From: JAJCYK01 sp965212195
GTDB taxonomy: Bacteria; Bacteroidota; Bacteroidia; Cytophagales; Cyclobacteriaceae
Assembly (NCBI GenBank): GCA_965212195.1
Contig: CBDBUW010000002.1
Span: forward strand, 186,001-250,000
DNA: 64,000 nucleotides
Direction of reading: 5' to 3'
How positions within the stretch are numbered: position 1 is the first letter of the stretch; the number at the start of each line of letters is the position of its first letter. Both the position numbers and the translations under genes were made by a program. The notes under the pieces are model-generated. The model was given only the letters and a program-made list of their open reading frames with translations, was not told where the DNA came from and did not search any database. Below, piece after piece: positions 33,875 through 43,765 of this stretch.

Positions 33875-34927
33875 ATGACCGATTCGCTGATCAAAGGCCG
33901 GGGCTCACAGTTCAACCAGCATAATCCATTTGAAAAACATCAGCTGGTAACCGAACATCTGGAAGGTCTGGATGAGCCCTTAAGGGAGAGTGTGAAAACC
34001 CGCTATTTATTTGAGTCTCCCAAGAAAATTGTGAGCATATCCAACAGCCCTGACCTGGGGCTGATGCACTCGCTTAACCCCTATCAGGGATGTGAGCATG
34101 GCTGCGCCTATTGCTATGCACGAAATTCACATAACTATTGGGGGTTCAGCTCGGGCCTTGATTTTGAAAGTAAGATTATTGTCAAAAAAAGCGCTCCTCA
34201 AATGCTGGATCACTACCTGAGCAAATATCAGGGTGAGGTAGTTCCCATATTATTATCGGGCAACACCGACTGTTACCAACCCGCAGAACGCAAATTTCAA
34301 CTGACCAGGAAGCTCCTACAAATTTTCTATCAATACCGCTACCCTGTCAGCATTATAACCAAAAACAGTTTGGTGTTGAGAGATCAGGACATATTGCAGC
34401 AGCTGGCCTCAGAAAAGCTGGTTCAGGTTTTCATTTCCATTACTTCTTTAAAAGAAACCGTGCGCAGGAAAATGGAGCCGCGCACTGCCAGTGCTCGCAA
34501 AAAACTTCAGGTAATTGAAAAACTTTCTCTTGCCAGAGTGCCCGTGGCTATTATGAATGCTCCAGTAATTCCCGGACTTACCGATCATGAAATGCCTGAG
34601 ATCCTGCGGCGAACATCCGAAAGTGGTGCCCTTACCGCTGGCTATGCTCTGGTGAGATTGAACGGCACAATATCCAATCTCTTTAAGGACTGGATACACA
34701 AGTTCTTTCCCAGAAAAGCGGATAAGGTCCTAAACCAAATAGCTGCCTGCCATGATGGTAAACTAAATGACTCCCAATGGCATCGCCGGCAGTCGGGCGC
34801 AGGTAATCTTGCAGATATCATTGCGCAAGTTTTTAAAACCAATAAACGCAAGTACTTCAAGAATAGGCAGATGCCCGCTCATGATAAGACCAAATTCCGG
34901 CGTGGCGGGAATTACCAATTGTTTTAA
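33875..34927 (+). CDS. PA0069-family radical SAM protein
   Basis: The radical SAM cluster motif is CEHGCAYC (C73, C77, C80 counted from the ATG at 33875). Preceding NPYQG and following YARNSHNYWG are diagnostic of the PA0069/SplB-like branch. Later SVLLSGNTDCYQP-like, NAPVIPGLTDHE and YALVRLNG segments agree. Length 350. Members of this group are often encoded near photolyase or stress genes and may act on DNA or RNA, but the reaction is unproven. The ATG at 33875 is chosen over a TTG at 33869. The stop overlaps the lysA stop by 4 bases. Confidence 0.88.
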   Translation: MTDSLIKGRGSQFNQHNPFEKHQLVTEHLEGLDEPLRESVKTRYLFESPKKIVSISNSPDLGLMHSLNPYQGCEHGCAYCYARNSHNYWGFSSGLDFESKIIVKKSAPQMLDHYLSKYQGEVVPILLSGNTDCYQPAERKFQLTRKLLQIFYQYRYPVSIITKNSLVLRDQDILQQLASEKLVQVFISITSLKETVRRKMEPRTASARKKLQVIEKLSLARVPVAIMNAPVIPGLTDHEMPEILRRTSESGALTAGYALVRLNGTISNLFKDWIHKFFPRKADKVLNQIAACHDGKLNDSQWHRRQSGAGNLADIIAQVFKTNKRKYFKNRQMPAHDKTKFRRGGNYQLF

Positions 34928-36156
34928 AGATCCAGCAAGATCTGATTAGCGAGGAGATCGTCCAGTGTTTCCCTCTGGCGAATTAAATGCGCCTGGCCCT
35001 TGTAGATCAATACTTCCGCTGGCCTGAGCCGGCTGTTATAATTGGAGGACATACTAAAGGCATAGGCGCCGGCATTTTGGATGGCAATGATATCACCTTC
35101 GGAAACATTATTCATGGTAACGTTCCAGCCCAGGGTATCAGTTTCACAAATATATCCTACTACTGCATAAACCCGGGTGGAACCGTTGACATTAGAAATG
35201 TTTACCATATCGTGATGGGCATCGTACATCATAGGTCGGATCAAATGGTTCATGCCTGAATCAACTCCCACAAATACCGTGGCCGGGGTGGTTTTAACGA
35301 CATTCGCACTTACCAGCAAAGTGCCAGCCTCACTAACCAAGAATTTGCCAGGCTCAAACCACAACTCCAGGGGTCGGCCGTAACTTTCGCAAAACTCTCC
35401 GAAGACCTGCTCCATCCTCTTGCCGAGATCTTCGATATCGGTGGCGGGGTCTCCCTCCTGATAGGAGATCTTAAAGCCGCTTCCAAAATCGATATACTGT
35501 AGATCAGGAAAATGCTTGGCCACCCCGAACAGGATACTAGCTCCTTTTAAAAACACTTCGGTGTCTATAATATCCGATCCTGTGTGAACATGTAGACCAT
35601 TTACCTTCACCCCATAGCGGTCAACGATCTCTGTGATCTCAGAAATCTGTAACACTGATATTCCAAATTTACTGTCGATATGACCGGTAGAGATCTTGAG
35701 GTGACCACCTGCCATGATATGGGGATTAAAACGGATACAACAAGGCAGTTTGGAACCATAAGCTTGACCAAATTTTTCAAGCATGGGCAGGTTATCGATG
35801 TTTATCTGCACGCCCTTATCAGCAGCCTGGCGGATCTCTTCGAAATCCACACAATTGGGGGTGTATTGGATATCGCTGGGTGCATAACCCGCATGCAATG
35901 CCAGTTCCAGTTCTTGAATGGAAACTACGTCCAAACCAATGCCCAATTTTTTCATCAACCTTAAGATCGAAATGTTGGTCAGTGCCTTGGCCGCATACTT
36001 TATACGCATGGTAGTCCAGTCGAAGGCTTTCTGTAGCCGTTTTATTTGCCCGGCAATAGTGTCGGCATCATACACATATAGCGGGGTTCCGTAAGTACTG
36101 GCGAGCTCCGCCAATTCAATACCCTGTATTAGATAACGGTTATCTTTTAACTCCAT
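34924..36156 (-). CDS. lysA: Diaminopimelate decarboxylase
   Basis: Last step of lysine synthesis: PLP-dependent decarboxylation of meso-diaminopimelate. The PLP lysine is K57 in IKYAAKAL. HVHTGSD, the glycine-rich FGSGFKI, the EPGKFLVSEAG segment and the CETDTLG motif (partner Cys of the dimer active site) follow in order, and the C-terminus has AYAFSMSSNYN. Length 410. The gene is a singleton, convergent with the radical SAM gene (4-base overlap) and with only 15 bases between its start and the preceding terminator. Confidence 0.95.
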   Translation of the reverse strand: MELKDNRYLIQGIELAELASTYGTPLYVYDADTIAGQIKRLQKAFDWTTMRIKYAAKALTNISILRLMKKLGIGLDVVSIQELELALHAGYAPSDIQYTPNCVDFEEIRQAADKGVQINIDNLPMLEKFGQAYGSKLPCCIRFNPHIMAGGHLKISTGHIDSKFGISVLQISEITEIVDRYGVKVNGLHVHTGSDIIDTEVFLKGASILFGVAKHFPDLQYIDFGSGFKISYQEGDPATDIEDLGKRMEQVFGEFCESYGRPLELWFEPGKFLVSEAGTLLVSANVVKTTPATVFVGVDSGMNHLIRPMMYDAHHDMVNISNVNGSTRVYAVVGYICETDTLGWNVTMNNVSEGDIIAIQNAGAYAFSMSSNYNSRLRPAEVLIYKGQAHLIRQRETLDDLLANQILLDL

Positions 36157-36170
36157 TTGTTAAAGGCATT

Positions 36171-36199
36171 AAAAAAAGGATGTCGACCAACATCCTTTT
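36171..36199 (-). terminator. Intrinsic terminator of the charged secreted protein gene
   Basis: A 10-bp stem (36174-36183 with 36190-36199), 6-base loop, then a run of seven T on the minus strand. It stops transcription before lysA. Confidence 0.85.
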
Positions 36200-36230
36200 C
36201 AAATTTAGTGCTTTTTAAATAAATCGGAAA

Positions 36231-36845
36231 TCAGCGATTCTGATCCTTTTCCTCCTCGATCACCTTTATCTTTCTCTTCTTTTTCTTTTTTCCCCCTTCA
36301 TCATCGTCTTCTTCAATCTCAATAGTTACTTTTTTGGTAACCTTGGTTTTAGTTTCCCCCTCATCCTTTTCGATGTGAATGTGAATGTCTTCCTCGTCGT
36401 TGCTCCACTCATATCCTTCTCCCTTTTTGATAATATGTACGTCAATATCCTCATCGGCTTCCATCTCCTCCTTACTGTCGTATTCTCTTTCAATCACTTT
36501 TTCCTTCCCGGTTTCATCCTTGATCACCTTTTTAACTTTTATTTTCTCGCCCTCGGTTTCAGCATCCACGTCTATAGTTATAGTCTGGTTTTTATCGTCC
36601 TTGGATTTCGAAAACACCATAGTTTCGAAATGATGTTCTCCATCTGTCTCTAGGCCCAATTCTTTTAGCTCTTCATCGGCCTGCATCTCTTCCTTATTGG
36701 AGTAGGTTCTTTCAAACACTTTTTTCTTTCCGTCCTCCACGGTCTCGATTCGTACTTTGATCTGTTCATCCTGTGCCCATAGCGGGTTTGTAAAAAATCC
36801 TGCTAGTAGCAAAGTCAATATCAGTTTGGTGGGTATTGATTTCAT
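36231..36845 (-). CDS. Secreted highly charged repeat protein
   Basis: 204 residues. A signal peptide (SIPTKLILTLLLAGFFTNPLWAQ) precedes a strongly charged body. Two repeats read RTYSNKEEMQADEELK and REYDSKEEMEADEDID, about 70 residues apart, each preceded by KVFE/KVIE and an acidic beta stretch. The C-terminus alternates acid and basic blocks (EIEEDDDEGGKKKKKRKIK). No family recognised. It may bind a metal, a polyanion or another envelope protein, but nothing proves that. Its terminator lies 32 bases downstream. Confidence 0.6.
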   Translation of the reverse strand: MKSIPTKLILTLLLAGFFTNPLWAQDEQIKVRIETVEDGKKKVFERTYSNKEEMQADEELKELGLETDGEHHFETMVFSKSKDDKNQTITIDVDAETEGEKIKVKKVIKDETGKEKVIEREYDSKEEMEADEDIDVHIIKKGEGYEWSNDEEDIHIHIEKDEGETKTKVTKKVTIEIEEDDDEGGKKKKKRKIKVIEEEKDQNR

Positions 36846-36987
36846 GTTAATTATTTTTATTTACAGGGGGATTAAGGTATTAATTCCGGAGTATTTGGGC
36901 AATTACTTTTAGTTAAAGTTTGTTAAATCTTATTCATGGCCCTTCACTAAGCCCTCACTTCCAATTTACGGTTTTACTAGGTATCTT

Positions 36988-39900
36988 ATGGGCATGAAGT
37001 CCGATCCCTGGTACCAGAAAATTTCCCGATTGCTCACCTCTTGGTTGGTGTTTTGTTTGCTGCTATTAATCGGATGTCAGCCCACCAGTAGCCCCAAATT
37101 AAAAATAGAAAAGGGTGCGCGAATCGTTTTGATCGGCGGCAACCTGGGCTCTCGTATGATGAATTACGGACAGTTCGAAACGGAATTGCATGTCCGGTAT
37201 CCCGATAGTCTTCTTTTAATTCGCAATATGTGTGATGGTGGTGACACCCCAGGCTTCAGGCCCCATTCCGGCCGCAACCACCCCTGGGCATTTCCAGGAG
37301 CCGAAGCTTTTCAAAAAGAATATGCCCGTCATTCCGGAAGTGAAGGGCATCTGGAAACTCCTGACCAATGGTTAGCCCGCCTGAATGCCGATATTATTGT
37401 GGCTTTTTTTGGATACAGCGAATCCTTCGAAGGAATGGAGGGACTGGAAAACTTTAAGGCGGAATTAACGGCATTTATTCAGCATTCCAAACAGCAACAA
37501 TACAATAGCGTAAGTGCTGCTCAATTGGCCTTAGTATCTCCCATTGCTTTTCAGGATCTTTCATCATATTACGATCTGCCCAACGGTGAAGCTGAGAATG
37601 AAAGGCTTGAAATATATACCGCAGCTATGAGGGATATTGCTTCCCAACAGGGAGTGATCTTCGTGGACATTTTTAACCAGACCAAGGAATGGTTTGAAGA
37701 TGGCGATGACATACTTACCATCGATGGATCACAATTAAATGAACAGGGATACGCAAAATTGGCTCCTGTTTTGGCCGATAAACTGTTCGGCCGCGTGGCA
37801 CAAATTTCTTCAAACTTCGATTTAGTACAACAGGCGGTGCTTGAAAAAAACTGGTTTTGGCATAATGATTTTAAAATACCCAACGGGGTTCATGTTTTCG
37901 GTCGTCGATATAAACCATTTGGCCCCGACAACTACCCGGCAGAGCTAACAAAGATCCGGGAAATGACCGCTAATCGCGACACTGCTATTTGGCAAGCCTG
38001 TCAGGGGATTGTTATGGACTTACAAGTGGCAGATGCCCGCACCTCCACGCTTCCGCAGGTCACCACCAATTTTAGAATGCCTGAAGGAGAGGAATCTCCC
38101 GCATACCGCTATGGAGAGGACGCCCTGGCCACCTTCGATATGGCCCCCGGATATGAAATTGAGCTATTTGCCTCCGAAAAGGAATTTCAGGACTTAGCCA
38201 ATCCTGTACAGTTAAGTTTTGACAATCAAGGAAGACTTTGGGTAGCTACCATGCCTGGATATCCTCATTACCGACCTGGTGACCCCAAGCCTAATGATAA
38301 GATCATAATTCTGGAAGACACCAATAGTGATGGTAAAGCGGATAAGCAAATCACTTTTGCCGACGGACTGCACTTGCCTACAGGATTTGAATTAGCACCG
38401 GAGGGGGTTTACGTTTCTCAGGGCACTAATTTGATTCTTCTCAGTGATAATGATGAGGACGATATAGCTGATCGCCGAGAAATAATCCTGAGTGGTTTCG
38501 ATGATCACGATACTCATCACGTGATCAGTGCATTTTGTGCAGACCCTTCCGGGGCCATTTACATGGGCGAAGGAGTTTTTCTTCACACCAACGTGGAGAC
38601 TCCATATGGAACCGTGCGCGCCACCAACGGTGGTTTTTATCGATATAACCCCATGAGAAAACGGTTGGAGCGCACAGCCCAGGTCGCTATCCCCAATCCC
38701 TGGGGTATTGCCTTTGATCGCTGGGGGCAGAATTTTTATTGTGAAACCTCCGGCCCCCATCTGCGCTGGATGATGCCTTCCACCATCAAACCCCGGTACG
38801 GTGTGGCTACTCACAAGGGTTTCAACCTTATTGAAGAAGAGCATCTGGTCCGACCAACCTCAGGCATCGAATTTATATCCAGCCGCCATTTCCCTCCGGA
38901 AGTACAAGGAGATTTATTGATCAACAATACCATAGGTTTCTTGGGAACAAAGCAGCACCAATTTAGTGACCAGGGTACCGGGTACCAGAGCAGGCATCGA
39001 CAGGATCTATTGCAATCCTCGGACTTTAACTTTCGCCCGGTAGATCTGGAATTTGCCCCGGACGGTTCACTTTATTTAGTGGATTGGCACAATATCTTAG
39101 TAGGACATATGCAGCACAATGCTAGAGATCCTTTGCGCGATCATGTACACGGAAGAATTTACCGTATAACCTACCCCTCGAGGCCTTTGGTAACCCCTCC
39201 TCCTGTTCACAATGCCACCATCCAACAACTACTGGATAACCTAAAACTGCCGGAATACCGCGCGCGTTATCGCAGCCGTAGAGAATTAAGAGGACGAAAC
39301 CCCCAAGAGGTTTTGGAAGAAATGAACACCTGGGTAGCAGCACTGGACAGTACGGAAGCCCATTTCGAACATCATTTGCTGGAAGCATATTGGGTATCCT
39401 GGGGCTTAAACAAGTTGAACCAACCCTTGTTGGAAATGCTGATGAAAGCACAGGACTTTAAAGTAAGGGCAGCAGCCATTAGGGCGGTCCGCTATCAGCA
39501 ACATTTGATGTCCGAAAGCCAACATCTTGATTTGTTAAAACAAGGAGCTGACGACCCCCATGGCAGGGTGCGCTTGGAAGCCATTGCCGCCGCTTCCTGG
39601 ATGCCTTCCACCAGCGGATTACAGGTATTGGAAGTAGCCTCGCAGCAACCTCTGGACCAATGGATGGTACCTGCCTATGAGACTGCCTTAGCTCACTTGA
39701 ATGGTGAATCAATTGATGAGAAACTGGAACAGGTCGCTCAGACCAATCTGAAAGGAGATGACCTGGCTTTGTTTAGTCAGGGCAAGGAGTTATACCAAAA
39801 GGACGGTTTCTGTGTCACTTGCCATCAGGTTGACGGTAAAGGTTTAAGTGCTTCAGGATTTCCTCCTTTAACTGGTACCAACTGGGTATTGGGTAGTAAA

Positions 39901-40176
39901 GAACGACTTATCAAGATCACCCTAAAAGGATTGCAGGGCCCTATAATGGTAGATAAAGAATACCCAGGTCAGGTGCCCATGACTCCTTTTGAAGGTCTGA
40001 TGGATGACCAAGAGATTGCCGCGGTTTTAACCTTTGTAAGGAATTCCTTTGGTAACAACGCCACCCCAATCTATGCCGAGGAGGTGTCGAAGGTGCGTTC
40101 GGAGGTATCAGGAAGAAAAGGATTTTATAGGGCGGAAGAGCTGCTTGCAGATCATCCCTGGGAGGCTGTACAATAA
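36988..40176 (+). CDS. Giant lipoprotein: SGNH-like, membrane-bound dehydrogenase, HEAT and cytochrome c domains
   Basis: 1062 residues. A lipoprotein signal ends at LLLIGC. Residues ~40-280 are SGNH/GDSL-like (IVLIGGNLGSR, DGSQLNEQGYAKLAP). Residues ~385-760 match the PVC-type putative membrane-bound dehydrogenase propeller (TIGR02604), with WVATMPGYPHYRPGD, PTGFELAPEGVYV and DTHHVISAF. HEAT-like helices follow (~800-920). A cytochrome c domain ends it: CVTCH at 942-946 binds heme and M998 is a likely axial ligand. Such proteins probably oxidise a sugar and hand electrons to the respiratory chain. First gene of a six-gene catabolic run. A second ATG at 36994 is possible. Confidence 0.82.
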   Translation: MGMKSDPWYQKISRLLTSWLVFCLLLLIGCQPTSSPKLKIEKGARIVLIGGNLGSRMMNYGQFETELHVRYPDSLLLIRNMCDGGDTPGFRPHSGRNHPWAFPGAEAFQKEYARHSGSEGHLETPDQWLARLNADIIVAFFGYSESFEGMEGLENFKAELTAFIQHSKQQQYNSVSAAQLALVSPIAFQDLSSYYDLPNGEAENERLEIYTAAMRDIASQQGVIFVDIFNQTKEWFEDGDDILTIDGSQLNEQGYAKLAPVLADKLFGRVAQISSNFDLVQQAVLEKNWFWHNDFKIPNGVHVFGRRYKPFGPDNYPAELTKIREMTANRDTAIWQACQGIVMDLQVADARTSTLPQVTTNFRMPEGEESPAYRYGEDALATFDMAPGYEIELFASEKEFQDLANPVQLSFDNQGRLWVATMPGYPHYRPGDPKPNDKIIILEDTNSDGKADKQITFADGLHLPTGFELAPEGVYVSQGTNLILLSDNDEDDIADRREIILSGFDDHDTHHVISAFCADPSGAIYMGEGVFLHTNVETPYGTVRATNGGFYRYNPMRKRLERTAQVAIPNPWGIAFDRWGQNFYCETSGPHLRWMMPSTIKPRYGVATHKGFNLIEEEHLVRPTSGIEFISSRHFPPEVQGDLLINNTIGFLGTKQHQFSDQGTGYQSRHRQDLLQSSDFNFRPVDLEFAPDGSLYLVDWHNILVGHMQHNARDPLRDHVHGRIYRITYPSRPLVTPPPVHNATIQQLLDNLKLPEYRARYRSRRELRGRNPQEVLEEMNTWVAALDSTEAHFEHHLLEAYWVSWGLNKLNQPLLEMLMKAQDFKVRAAAIRAVRYQQHLMSESQHLDLLKQGADDPHGRVRLEAIAAASWMPSTSGLQVLEVASQQPLDQWMVPAYETALAHLNGESIDEKLEQVAQTNLKGDDLALFSQGKELYQKDGFCVTCHQVDGKGLSASGFPPLTGTNWVLGSKERLIKITLKGLQGPIMVDKEYPGQVPMTPFEGLMDDQEIAAVLTFVRNSFGNNATPIYAEEVSKVRSEVSGRKGFYRAEELLADHPWEAVQ

Positions 40177-40230
40177 TAAAATAAATGCACTTATTGCACA
40201 TTTGTTCAAATAGCACTTAAATTATATCAC

Positions 40231-41118
40231 ATGCACATAGCGATACATAACTGGATGCGAGCAGAACCACTAGAAAAAACCGCTGCGCGCATCTCAAATC
40301 AGGGATACCACGCTCTGGAAATACAAGGTGCGCCGGAGATTTATGATCTAAGTGAGGTGCGGGAGCTATTGAAAAAATATAATTTGAAGTGTTGGGGCTC
40401 TGTCACACTAATGATGGAACAGCGCAACTTAGTAGCCAAAGATGAAGCTCAGCGGGCCACCTCCATTCAGTATGTCAAAGACATTATTACCATGGTCAAG
40501 GAACTTGATGGTCACATGGTTTCAGTAGTGCCGGGCACTGTTGGCAAGATCGTGCCTGACGGCCGGCCTGAAGAAGAGTGGGATTGGGCCGTGGAGGCTC
40601 TAAAGGAATGTTACGAATATGCCGAAGCCAGTGGGGTCCTTATTGGTATAGAGCCCATCAATCGTTTCGAAACCTATTTTATAAACAGGGGTTCTCAAGC
40701 CTTAGCTCTTGCAGAAGCGGTTGGGCCTAATTGCGGGGTTTGTCTGGACATTTTTCATATGAATCTGGAGGAATCGGACTATCAGCAGACCATCCGGGAT
40801 TGCCAGCATCGTTTAGTAGGCTTTCATGTGGCCGACAATAACCGTTTTGCTCCGGGGATGGGTACACTCAACTGGAAAGAGATCATTGCTACTCTTAAAG
40901 AAGTAGGATATGACGGTGCTCTCTCCGTAGAGTTTTGTCCGCCCTTGGATCGTACACCGGCTAATCCCTACCCCGGAAGTATCGATGAAAAGCCGGAAGG
41001 GCTCACACCCGAGCAGCTGAAGTTCTTGGAGGATCATGGGAGCTCTGCTTTTACCGAGGAGTTCTACAGCATGCTGACTCAGCGCTCAATCGACACACTT
41101 TTGCCATTGATCACATAG
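40231..41118 (+). CDS. Sugar phosphate isomerase/epimerase-like TIM-barrel protein
   Basis: A xylose isomerase-like TIM barrel of the AP_endonuc_2 family. Metal-binding residues appear in IEPINRFETY (Glu), CLDIFHMNLEE (Asp, His), FHVADNNRFAPGMG (His, Asp, Arg) and LSVEFCPP (Glu), the layout of D-psicose/tagatose 3-epimerases and hydroxypyruvate isomerase. Length 295. No signal peptide, so it is cytosolic. It probably interconverts a keto sugar produced by the neighbouring dehydrogenase or dehydratase; the exact substrate is unknown. It lies 54 bases after the giant lipoprotein gene and 9 bases before the dehydratase gene. Confidence 0.88.
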   Translation: MHIAIHNWMRAEPLEKTAARISNQGYHALEIQGAPEIYDLSEVRELLKKYNLKCWGSVTLMMEQRNLVAKDEAQRATSIQYVKDIITMVKELDGHMVSVVPGTVGKIVPDGRPEEEWDWAVEALKECYEYAEASGVLIGIEPINRFETYFINRGSQALALAEAVGPNCGVCLDIFHMNLEESDYQQTIRDCQHRLVGFHVADNNRFAPGMGTLNWKEIIATLKEVGYDGALSVEFCPPLDRTPANPYPGSIDEKPEGLTPEQLKFLEDHGSSAFTEEFYSMLTQRSIDTLLPLIT

Positions 41119-41127
41119 TTAAACCTT

Positions 41128-42291
41128 ATGAAAATAGCTAAAGTAGAGGCTTATTGGCTGCAATGCCCCATACCGCCGCAAAAACAGCACCGGTCGGACT
41201 ATGGGCTGCTAACTGCTTTTGATATGACCCTGGTAGTCATCACCACCGAAAGTGGTCTACAGGGTTTTGGGGAAGCAAAAGCCGCTGTAGGTTCCTCTGG
41301 TGTATGCGCCTCCATTGTAACCTGCATTGAACATGAGTTAGCGCCGATGCTTATCGGCCAGGATGCTCGAAACCTCAATGAGCTTTGGGTTAAGATGTAC
41401 AATGGCAGTCGCGATCATTATGCCCTGGAAAGAGGTCGGGGATTTCCTATTTTGGGGAATCGCGGTCTAACTATATCAGCAATCAGCGGTGTTGATATGG
41501 CCCTATGGGATTTACTGGGCAAATCCCTCAATGCCTCGGTGGTACAGTTATTAGGAGGAAGTCTGCGGGAAGCCTTACCTGCTTATGCCAGTGGAGGCTG
41601 GGCTGACGCTGCCTCTATTGGAGATCAGGTACTTGGCTACTCGAAAAAGGGTTTCCAGGCAGTTAAGATGAGAGTAGGGGTCATGGATGGAGTGGTTGAG
41701 GCAAGTGCCGAACGGGTACAGGCTGCCAGAACTGCCCTAGGACCCGACGTCAAACTTATGGCTGATGCCCATGGGACCTTCTCAGTAACGGAAGCCAAGA
41801 GATTTTGCCGGTTAACAGAAGATAGCAACCTCTACTGGCTGGAGGAACCCGTTTCACCTGACAATAAACCTGGGACGGCCGAAGTAAGGGCCAGCACCTC
41901 AACGGCTATCGCAGCTGGAGAAAGTGAGTTTACCCGTTTCGATATAAGAGACTTAATCAATTTGCAGGCGGTAGACGTCTTGCAACCAGATGCCGCTATA
42001 GTAGGCGGAATTTCCGAAACTTGGCGCATAGCGGCCCTGGCCTCAACTTATGAACTGGAATTAGCCCCTCATTGTTGGGGGTCGGCCTTGTCATTTATGG
42101 CTGGTGCCAGCATTGCTTTTGCCAGTTCCTCAGCATCCATTATCGAATTTTCCAGTGGTGGAAACCCCATGATGTTCGACCTGGTTAATGAAGACATACG
42201 GGCCGTTGAAGGCATGATCATCAAACCTCAGGATCCCGGTTTAGGACTAACCTTAAATTGGGATTTTATAAAAGAATACCAACAATCATAA
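41128..42291 (+). CDS. Mandelate racemase/muconate lactonizing-type acid-sugar dehydratase (enolase superfamily)
   Basis: 387 residues. N-terminal capping domain, then the catalytic TIM barrel: K180-M-R182 (KxR), D213-A-H215, E239 in WLEEPV, E265 in AAGESEF, D288 in LQPDAA and H315 in LAPHCWG. The His-Asp dyad plus the D-x-H acid places it in the MR subgroup, whose members dehydrate acid sugars such as galactonate or mannonate. The exact substrate cannot be read from sequence. It starts 9 bases after the epimerase-like stop and is 20 bases upstream of the VOC gene. Confidence 0.92.
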   Translation: MKIAKVEAYWLQCPIPPQKQHRSDYGLLTAFDMTLVVITTESGLQGFGEAKAAVGSSGVCASIVTCIEHELAPMLIGQDARNLNELWVKMYNGSRDHYALERGRGFPILGNRGLTISAISGVDMALWDLLGKSLNASVVQLLGGSLREALPAYASGGWADAASIGDQVLGYSKKGFQAVKMRVGVMDGVVEASAERVQAARTALGPDVKLMADAHGTFSVTEAKRFCRLTEDSNLYWLEEPVSPDNKPGTAEVRASTSTAIAAGESEFTRFDIRDLINLQAVDVLQPDAAIVGGISETWRIAALASTYELELAPHCWGSALSFMAGASIAFASSSASIIEFSSGGNPMMFDLVNEDIRAVEGMIIKPQDPGLGLTLNWDFIKEYQQS

Positions 42292-42311
42292 ACCAATAAA
42301 TCTTCGGGACT

Positions 42312-42815
42312 ATGGCAAAGATAACCACCATTAATCATGTAACTCTTATCGTGGACCAGCTGGAAAAAGCAGCTGAATTCTATGAGCAAATACTGGGGTT
42401 GGAAGTGATCCCCGCTTTTGTATTTGACTACCCTACCGCTTTCTTTAGAATTAATGATCAACAGCAATTGCACCTCACCGAATGGGAGGATCAACAATCG
42501 TTTAGAGGTCATATTTGTGCGACCGTTGATGACTTTAATAGCTTATTCTGGCAGGTAAAGGAAATGGGTATAATCGATATCCAACCCTGGGGTAAAGTGC
42601 GACAACTCCCCGATGGCGCTATGCAACTCTTCATACGGGATCCGTCCAACAATTTGTTGGAGATCTCATCACCACCAGACTACCAGGTGGACCCTAAGAT
42701 CTTTGAAGATGAATTTTATCAGGAAGGACTGTATGTTTCGGGCCGAAATGATTTCAGGGGTTACAAAAGTGAGGACGCCACACTTTATCATGGAGGGGAC
42801 GAGCAGCAAAAATGA
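42312..42815 (+). CDS. VOC-family (glyoxalase-like) protein
   Basis: 167 residues with two beta-alpha-beta-beta-beta halves of the vicinal oxygen chelate fold. Likely metal ligands are H in TINHVTLIVDQ, H in QQLHLTEWED and E in NLLEISSP. The tail of ~35 residues is charged. Members act as lyases, isomerases or dioxygenases on small oxo-compounds. In this operon it may process a keto-acid intermediate. It overlaps the dehydrogenase gene by 4 bases (ATGA). Confidence 0.85.
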   Translation: MAKITTINHVTLIVDQLEKAAEFYEQILGLEVIPAFVFDYPTAFFRINDQQQLHLTEWEDQQSFRGHICATVDDFNSLFWQVKEMGIIDIQPWGKVRQLPDGAMQLFIRDPSNNLLEISSPPDYQVDPKIFEDEFYQEGLYVSGRNDFRGYKSEDATLYHGGDEQQK

Positions 42816-43765
42816 GCCACCGGCCCCATGTGTTAATGTTGGAGTCCATTAGCGATAAGGCTCAGAACCTTCTGGTGCAGAAAGCGTCCGTTTTTGAGGC
42901 TTTTACTCCAGACGCCGCTATGGAGGCCTGTCAGCGGCAAGAAATCCATGGCATCGTCACCCGAGGAAAAGGTCAGGTCGACGAAAACCTGATAAAAGCA
43001 TGTCCTCATCTAAAAGTAATCGCCCGTTGTGGAGTAGGATTGGACAATATCGATGTAAGCTTCGCCTCTCAGCACAAGATTAAAGTGATAAACCTTCCCG
43101 GTTCCAATGCCCATACAGTGGCGGAGCATACCTTAGCCCTCATGCTAAGCTTGCAAAGAAGACAATTCCAATCTATAACGCAGGTGAAAGCCGCGAATTG
43201 GGATTATCGCAATCAATACCAGGGAGATGAGATCAGGGGCAAGACAGTAGCGATATTGGGCCTGGGTAATATAGGCAAGAAAGTGGCCCAACTAATTGAC
43301 GCATTTGGAGGGAATGTGATTTATTGGGGCCGGCAACCTCAAGAGGTTCCATATGCCTATTACAGCTTAGAAGAAGCTTTGAAGCTAAGCGACATTGTGA
43401 CCTTGCATCTGCCATTACTCACTGACACAGAGAACTTGCTGGATAAGGAAAGGTTGGCACTAATGAAACCGGGGGCTCTGTTGATCAATACCTCCAGAGG
43501 GGCCATAGTCCACCAGCCCTCATTGGTTACAGCCCTAAACAGTGGGGCTTTGGGAGGATATGCTACAGATGTACTAGTCGAGGAGCCCCCCGCTCCGGAT
43601 CACCCTTTTCTCCATATGGATCAAGTTTTGGTCACACCACACAGTGCCAGTCTTACCGCCACCACATATCGCCAAATGTGCGAAAAATCTGTGGCTAACC
43701 TTCTCGCTCTCTTAAATGATGAATCTATCGATAAAAAATACATATTTAACCGCAGCCTGTTATGA
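42812..43765 (+). CDS. D-isomer-specific 2-hydroxyacid dehydrogenase
   Basis: 317 residues. Reversible NAD(P)-linked oxidation of a 2-hydroxy acid. The catalytic set is complete: R in INTSRGAIVHQPSL, E in VLVEEPP and H in VTPHSASLT. The nucleotide motif is ILGLGNIGKKVAQLIDAFG and the early motif GVGLDNIDVSFA. It resembles phosphoglycerate dehydrogenase but lacks an ACT domain. Coupled by 4-base overlaps to both neighbours. It probably reduces the keto acid produced by the dehydratase. Confidence 0.92.
   Translation: MSHRPHVLMLESISDKAQNLLVQKASVFEAFTPDAAMEACQRQEIHGIVTRGKGQVDENLIKACPHLKVIARCGVGLDNIDVSFASQHKIKVINLPGSNAHTVAEHTLALMLSLQRRQFQSITQVKAANWDYRNQYQGDEIRGKTVAILGLGNIGKKVAQLIDAFGGNVIYWGRQPQEVPYAYYSLEEALKLSDIVTLHLPLLTDTENLLDKERLALMKPGALLINTSRGAIVHQPSLVTALNSGALGGYATDVLVEEPPAPDHPFLHMDQVLVTPHSASLTATTYRQMCEKSVANLLALLNDESIDKKYIFNRSLL

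Noticed and set aside
36157..36230. Lysine riboswitch in front of lysA
   Set aside because: Only 15 bases separate lysA from the preceding terminator; there is no room for an aptamer.
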